Source of the DNA: Methanolobus sp. ZRKC5
GTDB taxonomy: Archaea > Halobacteriota > Methanosarcinia > Methanosarcinales > Methanosarcinaceae
Direction: 5' to 3'
NCBI RefSeq assembly: GCF_038446525.1
Contig: NZ_CP151792.1
Span: 1,922,001-1,986,000 of the forward strand
DNA: 64,000 nucleotides
Shown: piece by piece, positions 39,099 through 48,387 of the stretch
Layout: every line of letters starts with the position of its first letter
How positions within the stretch are numbered: the first letter of the stretch is position 1
Notes under the pieces: model-generated
Databases searched by the model: none
Seen by the model: only the letters and a program-made list of their open reading frames with translations
Told to the model about the DNA's origin: nothing
Made by a program: the position numbers and the translations under genes

Positions 39099-39227
39099 TT
39101 TAATCCCGTTTAAAGTGTTTTACTATAAGTGGTATAATATATATACAATTATATGAACATAGTCACTATAAATAGCTATTCCTTCATATTTTGTTGTTTC
39201 AAACATTGTGGCTATGAAAAAGATGTT

Positions 39228-39695
39228 TCACTGGATACTTGCCAGCGTCGTCAATGTAATGTATGCCAGTGCTGCGTATCTTGCCGTTTTCCCTATGAAC
39301 ACGTAAATAGAAAATGACTTAAAATCAAGTTTTAATAGTCCACCAGTCGCTGCAATAGCATCTCCTATCAGTGGCAACCACGTTAAAAGAAGCAGAAAGG
39401 TTCCGTATTTTGCAAAAAGCTGGTCTGCTTTTTCAAGTTGTTTTTTGGATATCGAAAAGAATCTTTCTATTATGTCCATTCGTCCCCTTAGTCCTATGTA
39501 ATACGTAGTACACGCTCCAAGATAGTTGCCTATTGAAGCTACCATTATGACCGATGGGGTATCAAAGCCCTTGCTGATAAGTAATACGACAAGTGCTTCA
39601 GAACCAAGTGGTAAAATTGTGGAAGCAAGAAAGCTTGTTATGAACAGTCCAAGAAATGCATGGTCTTCTATTGATCCAAAAAGAGATTCTATCAT
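39228..39695 (-). CDS. YqaA/DedA-type (VTT) membrane protein
   Basis: A 155-residue membrane protein of the SNARE-associated/VTT superfamily, YqaA subtype. Helices include FLGLFITSFLASTILPLGSEALVVLLISKG, with the family ExxG-like SEALV and ASIGNYLGACTTYYIGLRGR, and LFAKYGTFLLLLTWLPLIGDAIAATGGLL. DedA-type proteins move lipids or maintain the membrane; the role here is inferred. No operon partner. Confidence 0.8.
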   Translation of the reverse strand: MIESLFGSIEDHAFLGLFITSFLASTILPLGSEALVVLLISKGFDTPSVIMVASIGNYLGACTTYYIGLRGRMDIIERFFSISKKQLEKADQLFAKYGTFLLLLTWLPLIGDAIAATGGLLKLDFKSFSIYVFIGKTARYAALAYITLTTLASIQ

Positions 39696-39890
39696 TTTTA
39701 GTTCCTTATGTTTTGATCTTTTAAGAAAATCGAAAATCCAGTGAATGATATTTATATATTAACAAGTATATATGATTGATATGCAACAATTGAACATTTC
39801 CTTAAATCCACATTATCATATTAACAATTACCGAATCTCTATAATCTCAACTTATATTTTATCATAACACCACCCAAGGTTTACAGTATT

Positions 39891-42206
39891 ATGGACAAAA
39901 AATTCGAATATACCATATTGGTCGTTGATGATGACCCTCTCAACGTCAAGCTTCTAGAAGTTTTCCTTTCAAGGGATTATGTTGTACGAGCAGCTTATAG
40001 TGGTTCAGAAGCTCTTGATATCATAGGATCTGAACATATTGATCTTGTGCTGCTCGACATAATGATGCCAGGTATGAATGGCTATGAAGTGTGTCATAGG
40101 ATAAAGACTTCTGAGGCAACACGTTTTATTCCGGTCATTATGATAACTGCCCTGTCATCGAAGGACGACAGAATTGAGGGACTTGAGGCCGGAGCAGACG
40201 AATTTCTTGTCAAACCCATTGACAGGGTTGAGGTTCTTACAAGGGCACGTAGCCTCTTAAAGAACAAGCAGCTATATGATAAGCTTACCTTCGAAAGGGA
40301 CAGGGCACAGAATTATCTTGATACTGCAGGTTGTATGATTATTGCTTTTAACAAGGATGGTACTGTACAACTTGCCAACAATAAATGCTGTCAGGTTGTC
40401 GGATGCGAAGAATCTGATCTGATTGGCAAAAATTGGATAGAAATGTTTGTACCTCCTGATGAGAAAGATGTTGTTCTCTTTGTTTTTAACAGTATAATTC
40501 AAGGTAACATCGATGAAGTAAGGGTGTTCGAAAACAGTATCCTCACAAAGAATAAAGGAAAAAGGATAATCCATTGGAACAATTCACCTTTTAAGGATCT
40601 GGACGGGAATATTTCGGGAATACTCAGTTCCGGCTCAGATGTGACGGAGGAGCGACTGGCTTCAATGAAATTGAAAGCATCTGAAGAAAAATCCAGGGTG
40701 CTGTTTGAAAACGCTGCAGATGCAATTATTATTTTTGACTTTGATTGCAATGTTATCGATGCAAATTTAGTTGCATCTGATATGCTTGGTTATGAAATTG
40801 AAGAATTGCTGATGATGACAAGGCATGATCTTGTAGCCCAGGAACATCAGGGAACCTGTGATGAAAAGGTGGCAGCAGTAATTAAAAATAAATATGATAG
40901 ATTTGAGCTCACATATTTGAAAAAAGACAGCACCCGTGTTCCTGTTGAAATGGGTGTAAGGGTAATTGAATATAATGGGTCGAATGCTCTTTTGAGCAAC
41001 TTAAGGGATGTAAGTGAGCGCAAATTCGCAGAAAAGATCTTAAAAGAAAGTGAACAAAAGTTCCGCCTTCTTGCTGAAAATGCAAATGATGTGATATGGA
41101 CTCTGAGTCCCGAAGGTAAATTCACATATGTCAGTCCATCTGTTTTCAAATTACGAGGATATACGCCTGAAGAAGTTATCAACCAGACATTTGATGAAAT
41201 CTTCCCTCCCGAGCATAAGAACACAATAGTTGGCGCAATTAACAGGTTCTATGAGAAATTGAAGGCTGGTGAAGATCACTATTCAGAGACTTTTGAGCTA
41301 GAACAATTTCATAAGAATGGATCTCGCGTGTGGACAGAAGTAGTTGCAAACCCTGTTTATGATGGCGATGGCAATTTCCAGTTCTTCCTTGGTGTGACCC
41401 GTGATATTTCTGAGCGCAAAAAAGCTGATGAGGAAATCAGTTTGTATACTGAGGAATTATCTCAAAAGAATGAGGAACTCAAATCTCTTGAGAAGATGAA
41501 AAATGAATTCCTTTCTAACTTAAGCCATGAACTCAAAACTCCTCTCATTTCTATAAAGGGTTATAGTGAGCTTGTTCACGATGAAGTTATGGGGCCACTC
41601 AACCCTAAGCAGAAAAAAGCCATGAAAACGGTCCTTGATAAATATGATCACTTGAGTTTCCTGATGGACTCGCTAATATACATGAGCATTGTCAAATCGG
41701 GCAAGGTGGATTACAGGCTGGATCCGATCAGGATAGAGGACAGTTTGAAGAAAGTGGTAGAATATTTTTCATTCCGATCCCAGGATAAGGATATGATACT
41801 TCTCCTTGATTTTGAAGAGAATCTGCCGTTAATAAAAGGGGATGTAGGGTACATGCCTTATCTTTTCAGATCCATAATTGATAATGCCGTAAAATTCAGT
41901 CCCAACGGTTCAAAGGTTCTTATTCGTGCGTTTAAGGAAGAAGACGATGTTCATATAATGATCAAAGATTCCGGAATAGGTATACCCAAGCATGAATCAT
42001 CCAATATTTTCAAACGTTTTTACCAGATAGATGGTTCCATGTCAAGGAAGTATGGTGGGAGCGGATTAGGGCTATACGTCAGTAAAACAATAGCAGAGAT
42101 ACATGGCGGCAAAATATGGGTCGAAAGTGATGAAGGTGCCGGAACAACTGTCCACGTATCTTTCCCTTCGTACTCTAAAAGCAAAAATCAATGTATAAGC
42201 AAATAA
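39891..42206 (+). CDS. Receiver-PAS hybrid histidine kinase
   Basis: A 771-residue soluble signalling protein. An N-terminal receiver (about 8-125) has VVDDDPLNVKLLE, a phosphoacceptor Asp in LVLLDIMMPGMNGYEV (about residue 56) and Lys in EFLVKPID. Three PAS domains follow (about 140-255, 268-385, 390-515), then HisKA with FLSNLSHELKTPLISIKGY and a HATPase with RSIIDNAVKFSPNG and GSGLGLYVSKTIAEIHGGKIW. The receiver at the N-terminus and no membrane helix suggest it takes phosphate from, or passes it to, another kinase. Partner unknown. Confidence 0.93.
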   Translation: MDKKFEYTILVVDDDPLNVKLLEVFLSRDYVVRAAYSGSEALDIIGSEHIDLVLLDIMMPGMNGYEVCHRIKTSEATRFIPVIMITALSSKDDRIEGLEAGADEFLVKPIDRVEVLTRARSLLKNKQLYDKLTFERDRAQNYLDTAGCMIIAFNKDGTVQLANNKCCQVVGCEESDLIGKNWIEMFVPPDEKDVVLFVFNSIIQGNIDEVRVFENSILTKNKGKRIIHWNNSPFKDLDGNISGILSSGSDVTEERLASMKLKASEEKSRVLFENAADAIIIFDFDCNVIDANLVASDMLGYEIEELLMMTRHDLVAQEHQGTCDEKVAAVIKNKYDRFELTYLKKDSTRVPVEMGVRVIEYNGSNALLSNLRDVSERKFAEKILKESEQKFRLLAENANDVIWTLSPEGKFTYVSPSVFKLRGYTPEEVINQTFDEIFPPEHKNTIVGAINRFYEKLKAGEDHYSETFELEQFHKNGSRVWTEVVANPVYDGDGNFQFFLGVTRDISERKKADEEISLYTEELSQKNEELKSLEKMKNEFLSNLSHELKTPLISIKGYSELVHDEVMGPLNPKQKKAMKTVLDKYDHLSFLMDSLIYMSIVKSGKVDYRLDPIRIEDSLKKVVEYFSFRSQDKDMILLLDFEENLPLIKGDVGYMPYLFRSIIDNAVKFSPNGSKVLIRAFKEEDDVHIMIKDSGIGIPKHESSNIFKRFYQIDGSMSRKYGGSGLGLYVSKTIAEIHGGKIWVESDEGAGTTVHVSFPSYSKSKNQCISK

Positions 42207-42282
42207 CCCAGCAGCGCTTCTTTTACATTGAAAAAACCGCTTGTTTGCATTTCATCCTTTTTGAAGCACTGTTCACAAAGCA

Positions 42283-42291
42283 TTTTATATT
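42283..42291 (+). promoter_or_regulatory. TATA box of nth, apparently leaderless
   Basis: TTTATATTC is centred about 25 bases before ATG 42310/42313. No ribosome site is visible at either start, so the nth mRNA probably starts at the codon itself. Confidence 0.5.
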
Positions 42292-42309
42292 CCGGTGCCA
42301 GTCAATATT

Positions 42310-42924
42310 ATGATGTATGTTGAAGATGTAGTCTCACGCCTCAAAGAACTGTATCCGAATGGCTATTTTCACATTAACAGGGACCCTTTCTATCTTTTGA
42401 TATCTACTGTTCTGTCCCAGCGCACCCGTGATGATGTGACGATTCCCACAAGCCAGAGACTTTTCAGTGTCTTTGCTACTGTTCAGGAAATGGCAGGGGC
42501 AGATGTTGACGAGATACAGGAACTAATCAGAAATGTGGGTTTCTACAGGGTGAAAGCCCAGCGTATCATCGAAATATCCCACATTATTTTACAGGATTAT
42601 GACGGTTTTGTACCTGACAGTATGGATGAGCTTCTCAAACTGCCCGGAGTAGGTAGGAAGACCGCCAACTGCGTGCTTGGTTATGCTTATGAACAGGATG
42701 TCATAGCAGTAGATACCCACGTACACAGGATATCCAATCGCCTGGGTCTGGTTGAAACTTTCGAGCCGGATGAAACGGAAAAAGAGCTTGAGAAAGTGAT
42801 TTCAAAACAGGACTGGAAGGACATCAATGGGCTTATGGTGCTGTTCGGTCAGAATGTATGCCGGCCAGTGGGTCCGAAATGTGGTGAATGTATTATGGAT
42901 GATATCTGTCCCAAGATTATCTGA
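42310..42924 (+). CDS. nth: Endonuclease III
   Basis: A 204-residue DNA glycosylase/AP lyase that removes oxidised pyrimidines. The helix-hairpin-helix LLKLPGVGRKTANCVLGYA carries the catalytic Lys; the Asp is in VIAVDTHVHRISNRLG. The C-terminal Fe-S motif is C-x6-C-x2-C-x5-C (CRPVGPKCGECIMDDIC). GTG 42295 could start the frame, but a TATA box 25 bases upstream favours leaderless initiation at ATG 42310 or 42313. Confidence 0.93.
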   Translation: MMYVEDVVSRLKELYPNGYFHINRDPFYLLISTVLSQRTRDDVTIPTSQRLFSVFATVQEMAGADVDEIQELIRNVGFYRVKAQRIIEISHIILQDYDGFVPDSMDELLKLPGVGRKTANCVLGYAYEQDVIAVDTHVHRISNRLGLVETFEPDETEKELEKVISKQDWKDINGLMVLFGQNVCRPVGPKCGECIMDDICPKII

Positions 42925-43125
42925 TATTTTTCAAACAAAAAAGGGAAGTTTCAACAAACTATTTATCGGTATATACTATATAAAGCACAAATCTTGTGTT
43001 TTATGCCGTAACTCTAATATAAAAAGCACTGGTTTTGCACGAGAACTGATAAATTTCATACTTACACTAGCATTAATTAACTAATAAACGACATAATATT
43101 TATTTAGTATATACAAAGGTGAATC

Positions 43126-44304
43126 ATGTTACTAATCGGAGAAGCATTAATTGGCGAGGCACCAGAACTCGCACACGTTGACGTTATGGTCGGCAATAAA
43201 GATGGTCCAGTGGGCCAGGCATTCGCAAATGGATTTACGCAGTTATCAGTAGGTCACACACCTCTGCTTTCAGTAATTCGTCCAAACCTTCCTGCAAAGC
43301 CAGCCACACTTATTGTCCCAAAGGTCACAGTAAAGAACATGGATCAGGCTGCACAGATATTCGGTCCTGCACAGGCTGCTGTATCCAAAGCTGTTGCAGA
43401 TGCTCTTGAAGAGGGAGCATTCGGTGACATGGATATTGAAGACATAGTTATTGTTGCAAGCGTCTTCATCCATCCTGAGGCAAAGGACTACAATAAGATC
43501 TACAGATACAACTACGGAGCTGCAAAACTTGCTGTAAAGCGCGCAATAGGTGGCTTCCCTGATATGGATACAGTACTCAAGGAGAAGGACAGAATGGGTC
43601 ACGCTATTATGGGATTCAAGGTATCCAGACTCTGGAACCCGCCATACCTTCAGGTTGCACTTGACAATCCAAACCTTCCTGTGATTCTGGACATCGTCAG
43701 ACAGATTCCAAAGAGCGACCACGTTATTCTTGAAGCTGGTACACCTCTTATCAAACGCTATGGTGTTGACGTTATCTCCAAGCTCAGAGAGATCCGCCCT
43801 GACGCATTCATAGTTGCTGATCTTAAGACACTCGACACAGGTAACCTCGAGGCTCGTATGGTGGCAGATGCAACCGCAGACGCAATTGTCGTTTCCGCTC
43901 TTGCACCAATTGCAACCATGAACAAGGTAATTGAGGAAGCACACAAGACAGGTATCTATGCTATCATGGACACACTCAACTGTGACGACCCTGTAGCAGT
44001 ACTCAAGCAGCTCGACGTACTTCCTGATGTAGTTGAACTGCACCGTGGTATCGATGTAGAGACCTCAGCACATGCATGGGGAAGCATCGAGGACATCAAG
44101 GCACTCTCACCAAAGATCCTGGTGGCAGTTGCTGGTGGCGTACGTATCGACACAATGCCTGATGCACTTGCAGCAGGTGCTGACGTTCTTGTAGTTGGAA
44201 GAGCAATCACCAACGCAAAGGATGTTAGGCAGGTCGCAGAGAAGTTCATTGAAGGTCTTAACAACCCTGAGATCGACCAGTTCAGAGTAATGACCGATTT
44301 CTAA
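43126..44304 (+). CDS. fae-hps: Bifunctional formaldehyde-activating enzyme / 3-hexulose-6-phosphate synthase
   Basis: A 392-residue fusion. The N-terminal Fae domain (about 1-165) condenses formaldehyde with H4MPT; its conserved catalytic His is H17 in [13 protein letters not shown]. The Hps domain (about 175-392) is an aldolase-type barrel with [23 protein letters not shown] and VELHRGID, and adds formaldehyde to ribulose-5-phosphate (working in reverse to supply pentoses in methanogens). The Fae part has the typical [20 protein letters not shown] precedes the ATG; a TATA-like region lies near 43092-43105. Codon use is strongly biased. A hairpin terminator follows. Confidence 0.96.
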   Translation: MLLIGEALIGEAPELAHVDVMVGNKDGPVGQAFANGFTQLSVGHTPLLSVIRPNLPAKPATLIVPKVTVKNMDQAAQIFGPAQAAVSKAVADALEEGAFGDMDIEDIVIVASVFIHPEAKDYNKIYRYNYGAAKLAVKRAIGGFPDMDTVLKEKDRMGHAIMGFKVSRLWNPPYLQVALDNPNLPVILDIVRQIPKSDHVILEAGTPLIKRYGVDVISKLREIRPDAFIVADLKTLDTGNLEARMVADATADAIVVSALAPIATMNKVIEEAHKTGIYAIMDTLNCDDPVAVLKQLDVLPDVVELHRGIDVETSAHAWGSIEDIKALSPKILVAVAGGVRIDTMPDALAAGADVLVVGRAITNAKDVRQVAEKFIEGLNNPEIDQFRVMTDF

Positions 44305-44306
44305 GT

Positions 44307-44338
44307 GTGTGGAATTTCCACACTCTTTTCTTCTTTTT
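44307..44338 (+). terminator. Terminator of fae-hps
   Basis: GTGTGGAA and TTCCACAC form a near-perfect stem (44307-44323), followed by TCTTTTCTTCTTTTT. It lies directly behind the fae-hps stop codon. Confidence 0.75.
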
Positions 44339-44449
44339 AGTTTTTCAGCTTTTTTTGCTTTTCTTCACTTTTATATTTATAGTTGGAGTTACATCTATAA
44401 TGCTGCGTACATTATACGTATACTGATATTCATATTGGAGTGATAGAGT

Positions 44450-45118
44450 TTGAGTTCTACATTAATAGTCCTAAACCTCAAAACATATCTTGAGGGCACA
44501 GGCGAAGGCGCCGTAAAAGTCGCAAAAGCATGTATGGAAGTTGCAGATGAATCGGGAATTGAAATTGGTGTCGCACCACAGTTCTGTGACATCTACCGTG
44601 TGGCATCACAGGTTGACCTGCCAGTTTATGCGCAGAGTCTTGACCCAGTAGGAGCAGGTAGTTTTACCGGACATGCATTCGCTCAGTGTGTCAGGGACGC
44701 AGGCGCAGTTGGAACTCTTATCAACCACTCCGAATGCCGTCTCACACTTGCAAACATCGATGCATCAATAACTAATGCAAAAAGTGTTGGGTTCAAAACA
44801 ATAGTCTGTACCAACAATGTAGCAACTTCAGCGGCAGCTGCTGCTCTTGGTCCTAATTACGTTGCAGTGGAACCTCCTGAGCTCATTGGCTCCGGTATTC
44901 CTGTATCAAAAGCAGACCCAGGGGTTGTAACAGGCTCTGTTGAAGCAGTGAAAAGGGTAAACCCGGCAGTGCAGGTTCTTTGTGGTGCAGGTATCTCAAA
45001 AGGGGAAGACCTTGCAGCAGCTCTTGAACTTGGTTCAGTCGGTGTTCTGCTGGCATCAGGTATTGTAAAAGCTGCAGACCCGAAGGCTGCACTTGAAGAC
45101 CTTGTAAGTAAGGTCTGA
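44450..45118 (+). CDS. tpiA: Triosephosphate isomerase (archaeal)
   Basis: A 222-residue enzyme interconverting DHAP and glyceraldehyde-3-phosphate. The catalytic residues are Asn-Lys in IVLNLKTYLEG, the His in TLINHSECRL, and Glu in YVAVEPPELIGSG. The short length is the archaeal form. Starts at TTG 44450, with GGAGTGATAG upstream. A TATA-like TTTATATTTATAG is at 44370-44382. It is a neighbour of fae-hps, which consumes or makes its sugar phosphates. Confidence 0.95.
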   Translation: MSSTLIVLNLKTYLEGTGEGAVKVAKACMEVADESGIEIGVAPQFCDIYRVASQVDLPVYAQSLDPVGAGSFTGHAFAQCVRDAGAVGTLINHSECRLTLANIDASITNAKSVGFKTIVCTNNVATSAAAAALGPNYVAVEPPELIGSGIPVSKADPGVVTGSVEAVKRVNPAVQVLCGAGISKGEDLAAALELGSVGVLLASGIVKAADPKAALEDLVSKV

Positions 45119-45140
45119 TTATTTTTTTCTTACTTCTTTT

Positions 45141-45431
45141 TCAGGGCAGATTCAACCATGCAATGAACAGCATCAAGGTTGCAATTATCATCCGCAAGGC
45201 CATTGAGAGTTCTACATTGAATTTATCTTTCACCATTCCGTATATGCCTATTGGCGGAGGTGCTATCAGTAGTGCGGCAATGAAGAGTGGTATGCCAGCT
45301 ACGAAGTTTCTATCCACTATTATAAGGTAAAGTCCGTGGATTCCCAGGTACAGTCCGAAAGCAGCGGTAAAAAAGATACCTATTTTATAGACCAGGGTAT
45401 ATTGTTGGGGGCTTGGGGATGAACCTTTCAC
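45141..45431 (-). CDS. Hypothetical three-span membrane protein, 96 aa
   Basis: A 96-residue protein with three membrane helices (IGIFFTAAFGLYLGIHGLYLIIV, IPLFIAALLIAPPPIGIYGMV, ALRMIIATLMLFIAWLNL). It starts at GTG 45431 with a GAAGTGATTAT-type leader. Unknown family. It converges on tpiA with a 22-base gap. Confidence 0.6.
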   Translation of the reverse strand: MKGSSPSPQQYTLVYKIGIFFTAAFGLYLGIHGLYLIIVDRNFVAGIPLFIAALLIAPPPIGIYGMVKDKFNVELSMALRMIIATLMLFIAWLNLP

Positions 45432-45534
45432 ATAATCACTTCTTTGAAGTAAGTTCAGATGCCTGATAACGTTTACCCTGATAACTTGTCAGAATAGTGT
45501 GAGCGATTAACCGGTAATTCAATTGCAATGCGTA

Positions 45535-46851
45535 TTATGTTCTGAGTTTGCAGCCTATGCCGCAAAGCTGTTCCACAATCTCGTCATTCACTCTTGTTGC
45601 ATCGGAATCTCCGGTTATATTGATGCGGTAAGTTACACTGGTTCTGTCCGTTCCTTTTACTCCTATGTACGTATCGATTTTCCTGACGGAAATAATATTG
45701 TCATTGCAGGCAATTACATTGCAAATAGCTTCAGGTTTTGACCCTTGTGGTATAAGTACTGAGATATCTCTTGTGTGATGCCTCAAAATCTTATTTTTCC
45801 ATGCTTTTAGCTCTTCTGTGGAAAGGAGGCGTACATTCTCCATTTTAAGGGGCACTAATCTGTTACCTACAAAAAGGATAACGCTTCTCGGAGTAACCTT
45901 TTTTACTATTCCTACATGCACAATATTGGAATATATGTGCTTGAGTCCTCTTTCCGTACCAATGGAATCGATCAGTTCATCGAACTCAGCTATTTTTGAG
46001 TTTATGAGTTTATCAGAACGGCGCAGTGCAGATGCCGTATCTCCAAAATGTGCAGCAGCATCTTTCATTTTAGTTGTGAATCCATCAACGTTGTGTTCCC
46101 TGACAATTGTAGACATCTCCCTGCACTGCTGCATGAAGGCATCATGTACTTTGAGCACTTCAGGGTTTTCCATCTGGATATATGCATAGAGGTAAGGGTT
46201 TTGTCCTAGTATCCTGCCTACGAAATCAAGCATGATATCATACACCGGACTCATGAATCGCCTTGATTCATTCACACTGAAATCAAGACTGTCAAAGGTC
46301 GTACCGATGGTGATGTATGCAAAATGTGTCAGTCCCTGTACCACGGACACGAACCTATCATGTTCTGCCGGACTTATTACTTCGATATGTGCACCGTTAT
46401 CTTCAAAAAGTGACCTCATCACAGGGAACCATTTATCGCATCGTCCCTCGATGGGTGTTAATATGAATATCTGGCCATGCAGACTTGGTATGGATGGTCC
46501 GAACATGGGGTGAGTGCCAAGTATTTCAACACCTTCCGGTGCATACTTCTTCATGGCTTCAGTTGGTCCTGCTTTAAGGGATGTGAAATCCATAAGCAAA
46601 CTGCCACTCTTCATTTTTGGTGCAGTCTCAGTGATGACCTTTTCAGTGATATTGATGGGCACTGTGACAATTACTATATCGCTGGTGCTTATGGCAACAT
46701 CGAGGTCATGTGCAAACTCGACTTCCATTCTCTCTGCAATCTCAATTTTTCCACTGCTGCCCCATACAACAACTTCGTAACCGTGGTTCTTAAAAAAAGG
46801 AGTGAACCACTGTCCCATCTCTCCGGTTCCACCTATGATGAGGACTTTCAA
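45535..46851 (-). CDS. tyrA: Prephenate dehydrogenase with C-terminal extension
   Basis: A 438-residue enzyme, the last gene of the aromatic operon, oxidising prephenate toward tyrosine. The NAD site is VLIIGGTGEMGQWF at the N-terminus; further TyrA features are LMDFTSLKAGPTEAM, LGTHPMFGPSIPSLHGQ and VQGLTHFAYI. Beyond the core (about 280 residues) an extra 150 residues follow with IVHVGIVKKVTPRSVILFVGNRLVPLK and INITGDSDATRVNDEIVEQL, which look like a regulatory part. The ATG is 2 bases after aroE. Confidence 0.9.
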   Translation of the reverse strand: MKVLIIGGTGEMGQWFTPFFKNHGYEVVVWGSSGKIEIAERMEVEFAHDLDVAISTSDIVIVTVPINITEKVITETAPKMKSGSLLMDFTSLKAGPTEAMKKYAPEGVEILGTHPMFGPSIPSLHGQIFILTPIEGRCDKWFPVMRSLFEDNGAHIEVISPAEHDRFVSVVQGLTHFAYITIGTTFDSLDFSVNESRRFMSPVYDIMLDFVGRILGQNPYLYAYIQMENPEVLKVHDAFMQQCREMSTIVREHNVDGFTTKMKDAAAHFGDTASALRRSDKLINSKIAEFDELIDSIGTERGLKHIYSNIVHVGIVKKVTPRSVILFVGNRLVPLKMENVRLLSTEELKAWKNKILRHHTRDISVLIPQGSKPEAICNVIACNDNIISVRKIDTYIGVKGTDRTSVTYRINITGDSDATRVNDEIVEQLCGIGCKLRT

Positions 46852-46853
46852 AT

Positions 46854-47669
46854 TCAGAGCCCCTCCAGTACTGCTCTTTTCATAACATCAACTGGTGGTT
46901 CAACGCCCGTCCATATCCTGAATGCCTCTGCACCCTGGTGGACAAGCATCATTTCCCCGCTAACTGCCTTTGCTCCTGCTTTCTTTGCTTCTTTCAAAAG
47001 CCTGGTTTCCAGTGGGTTGTAAACAATATCAAATACGGTAAGTTCGGAGTGCATATACTCTGATGTTGCTATGGTCCTTTCTGTATTGGGGTGCATTCCC
47101 TGGGTTGTGCAGTTAACAAGAATGTCGCTGCCATGGATCAGCTCCTTCAGATTCTCAAGCCCGCATCCACTCGCAAGACCAACTGAGGACACATCAGTTG
47201 CAAGGTCAATAGCCTTCTTTTCGGTCCTGTTGGCTATGGTGATACTTGCTCCATCCTTTGCAAACTGGAATGCGATTGCACGTGCAGCACCACCTGCACC
47301 TACTATAAGCACGTTGGAGCCATCTATTTTTACACCTTTTTCTTCAAGGGTGCGCTTCGCTCCAAGTCCGTCGGTGTTGTAACCTTTCATTCCATGTTTG
47401 AAATCAATCGTATTTACAGCACCTATGCTCTTTGCCAGCGGGTCAGCATCAACTATACCTAATGCTTCCTGTTTCAATGGGACTGTGAGGTTCACGCCAC
47501 CAAAACCCATGGCTTTAGCTCCAAGAAGTGCATCCTTCAGATTATCAGGACTAACTCTGAAAGCATGGTAGGTGCATTCCATACCAAGTTCCAGGAAAGC
47601 TGCATTATGCATGTTCGGAGATCGCGAATGTGCTATTGGGTCTCCGAATACTCCGAAAACAGTTCTCAA
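46854..47669 (-). CDS. aroE: Shikimate dehydrogenase
   Basis: A 271-residue NADPH enzyme reducing 3-dehydroshikimate. The substrate pocket has FGDPIAHSRSPNMHNAAF and GVNLTVPLKQEAL (Lys), the nucleotide site GAGGAARAIAFQF and NRTEKKA, and the C-terminal QGAEAFRIWTG. It overlaps the aroD stop codon by 4 bases, which implies coupled translation. Next, tyrA follows after 2 bases. Confidence 0.96.
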   Translation of the reverse strand: MRTVFGVFGDPIAHSRSPNMHNAAFLELGMECTYHAFRVSPDNLKDALLGAKAMGFGGVNLTVPLKQEALGIVDADPLAKSIGAVNTIDFKHGMKGYNTDGLGAKRTLEEKGVKIDGSNVLIVGAGGAARAIAFQFAKDGASITIANRTEKKAIDLATDVSSVGLASGCGLENLKELIHGSDILVNCTTQGMHPNTERTIATSEYMHSELTVFDIVYNPLETRLLKEAKKAGAKAVSGEMMLVHQGAEAFRIWTGVEPPVDVMKRAVLEGL

Positions 47670-48370
47670 AAAAGAATCTCCATGGCTGATTTAAGTTCGT
47701 GTATCTTTATCTGTCCGGGAGCCACTGCCTTTGCTATTGCGCCATATGTCAGGCGTGATCCGTAACATGGTGCAACTATACGACTGTGTTTTCCAATTTC
47801 GCCCATTGCAATAGTGCACACAGGTTTATCCATGTCTGCAGTTGCCTGAAGTACGTCAAGCACGTCCTGCTTTGATTGTGCCATGACTGCCAGTTTTGCA
47901 ATATCGGCACCTGCCTCATGGGCACTGGTGAGTGTCTCCTTCATTTCCTCAACAGAAGGAGTGGTGTTGAAATCATGGGCTGAAACGATAACTGTTACTC
48001 CGGCTGCCTTTGCTGCATTGATGAGTTTGCTGCGCTGGTCTGCATCTGCACTGAGCTCTATATCAATTGCTTCTACAAAAGGAAGAATATCTGTCAATAT
48101 TGCAATCCTTTCATCCTCGCTGCCTTCCCACTTGCCACCATCAGTTTGTAATCTATTGGTTGCAATACACGGAAGCTTAGTGTTGGCTTTGATCCTCTCA
48201 ATAGTTCTCTTTGCCTCTTCAAGGTCTGAAAAATTGAGAAGGTCAAGTCTCAATTCCAAAACATTGGCACCCAGCCAGTTTGCAGCTTTTGCACTCTCTG
48301 CCGGATCATCGTCTATCACGGAAACGATGGCAGGCTTCTCATCAAGATCAAACGTCCCAATTTTTACCAT
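47666..48370 (-). CDS. aroD: 3-dehydroquinate dehydratase (type I)
   Basis: A 234-residue class I dehydratase forming 3-dehydroshikimate through a Schiff base. Visible motifs are VLELRLDLL, the catalytic His in VIVSAHDFNTTPS, the Lys in AGADIAKLAVMAQSKQDV, and a closing GSRLTYGAIA. The frame can start at TTG 48379, but the AAGGAAGGAG ribosome site gives proper spacing only to ATG 48370. It follows dehydroquinate synthase closely (about 17 bases). Confidence 0.93.
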   Translation of the reverse strand: MVKIGTFDLDEKPAIVSVIDDDPAESAKAANWLGANVLELRLDLLNFSDLEEAKRTIERIKANTKLPCIATNRLQTDGGKWEGSEDERIAILTDILPFVEAIDIELSADADQRSKLINAAKAAGVTVIVSAHDFNTTPSVEEMKETLTSAHEAGADIAKLAVMAQSKQDVLDVLQATADMDKPVCTIAMGEIGKHSRIVAPCYGSRLTYGAIAKAVAPGQIKIHELKSAMEILF

Positions 48371-48387
48371 AAGCGACAACTCCTTCC

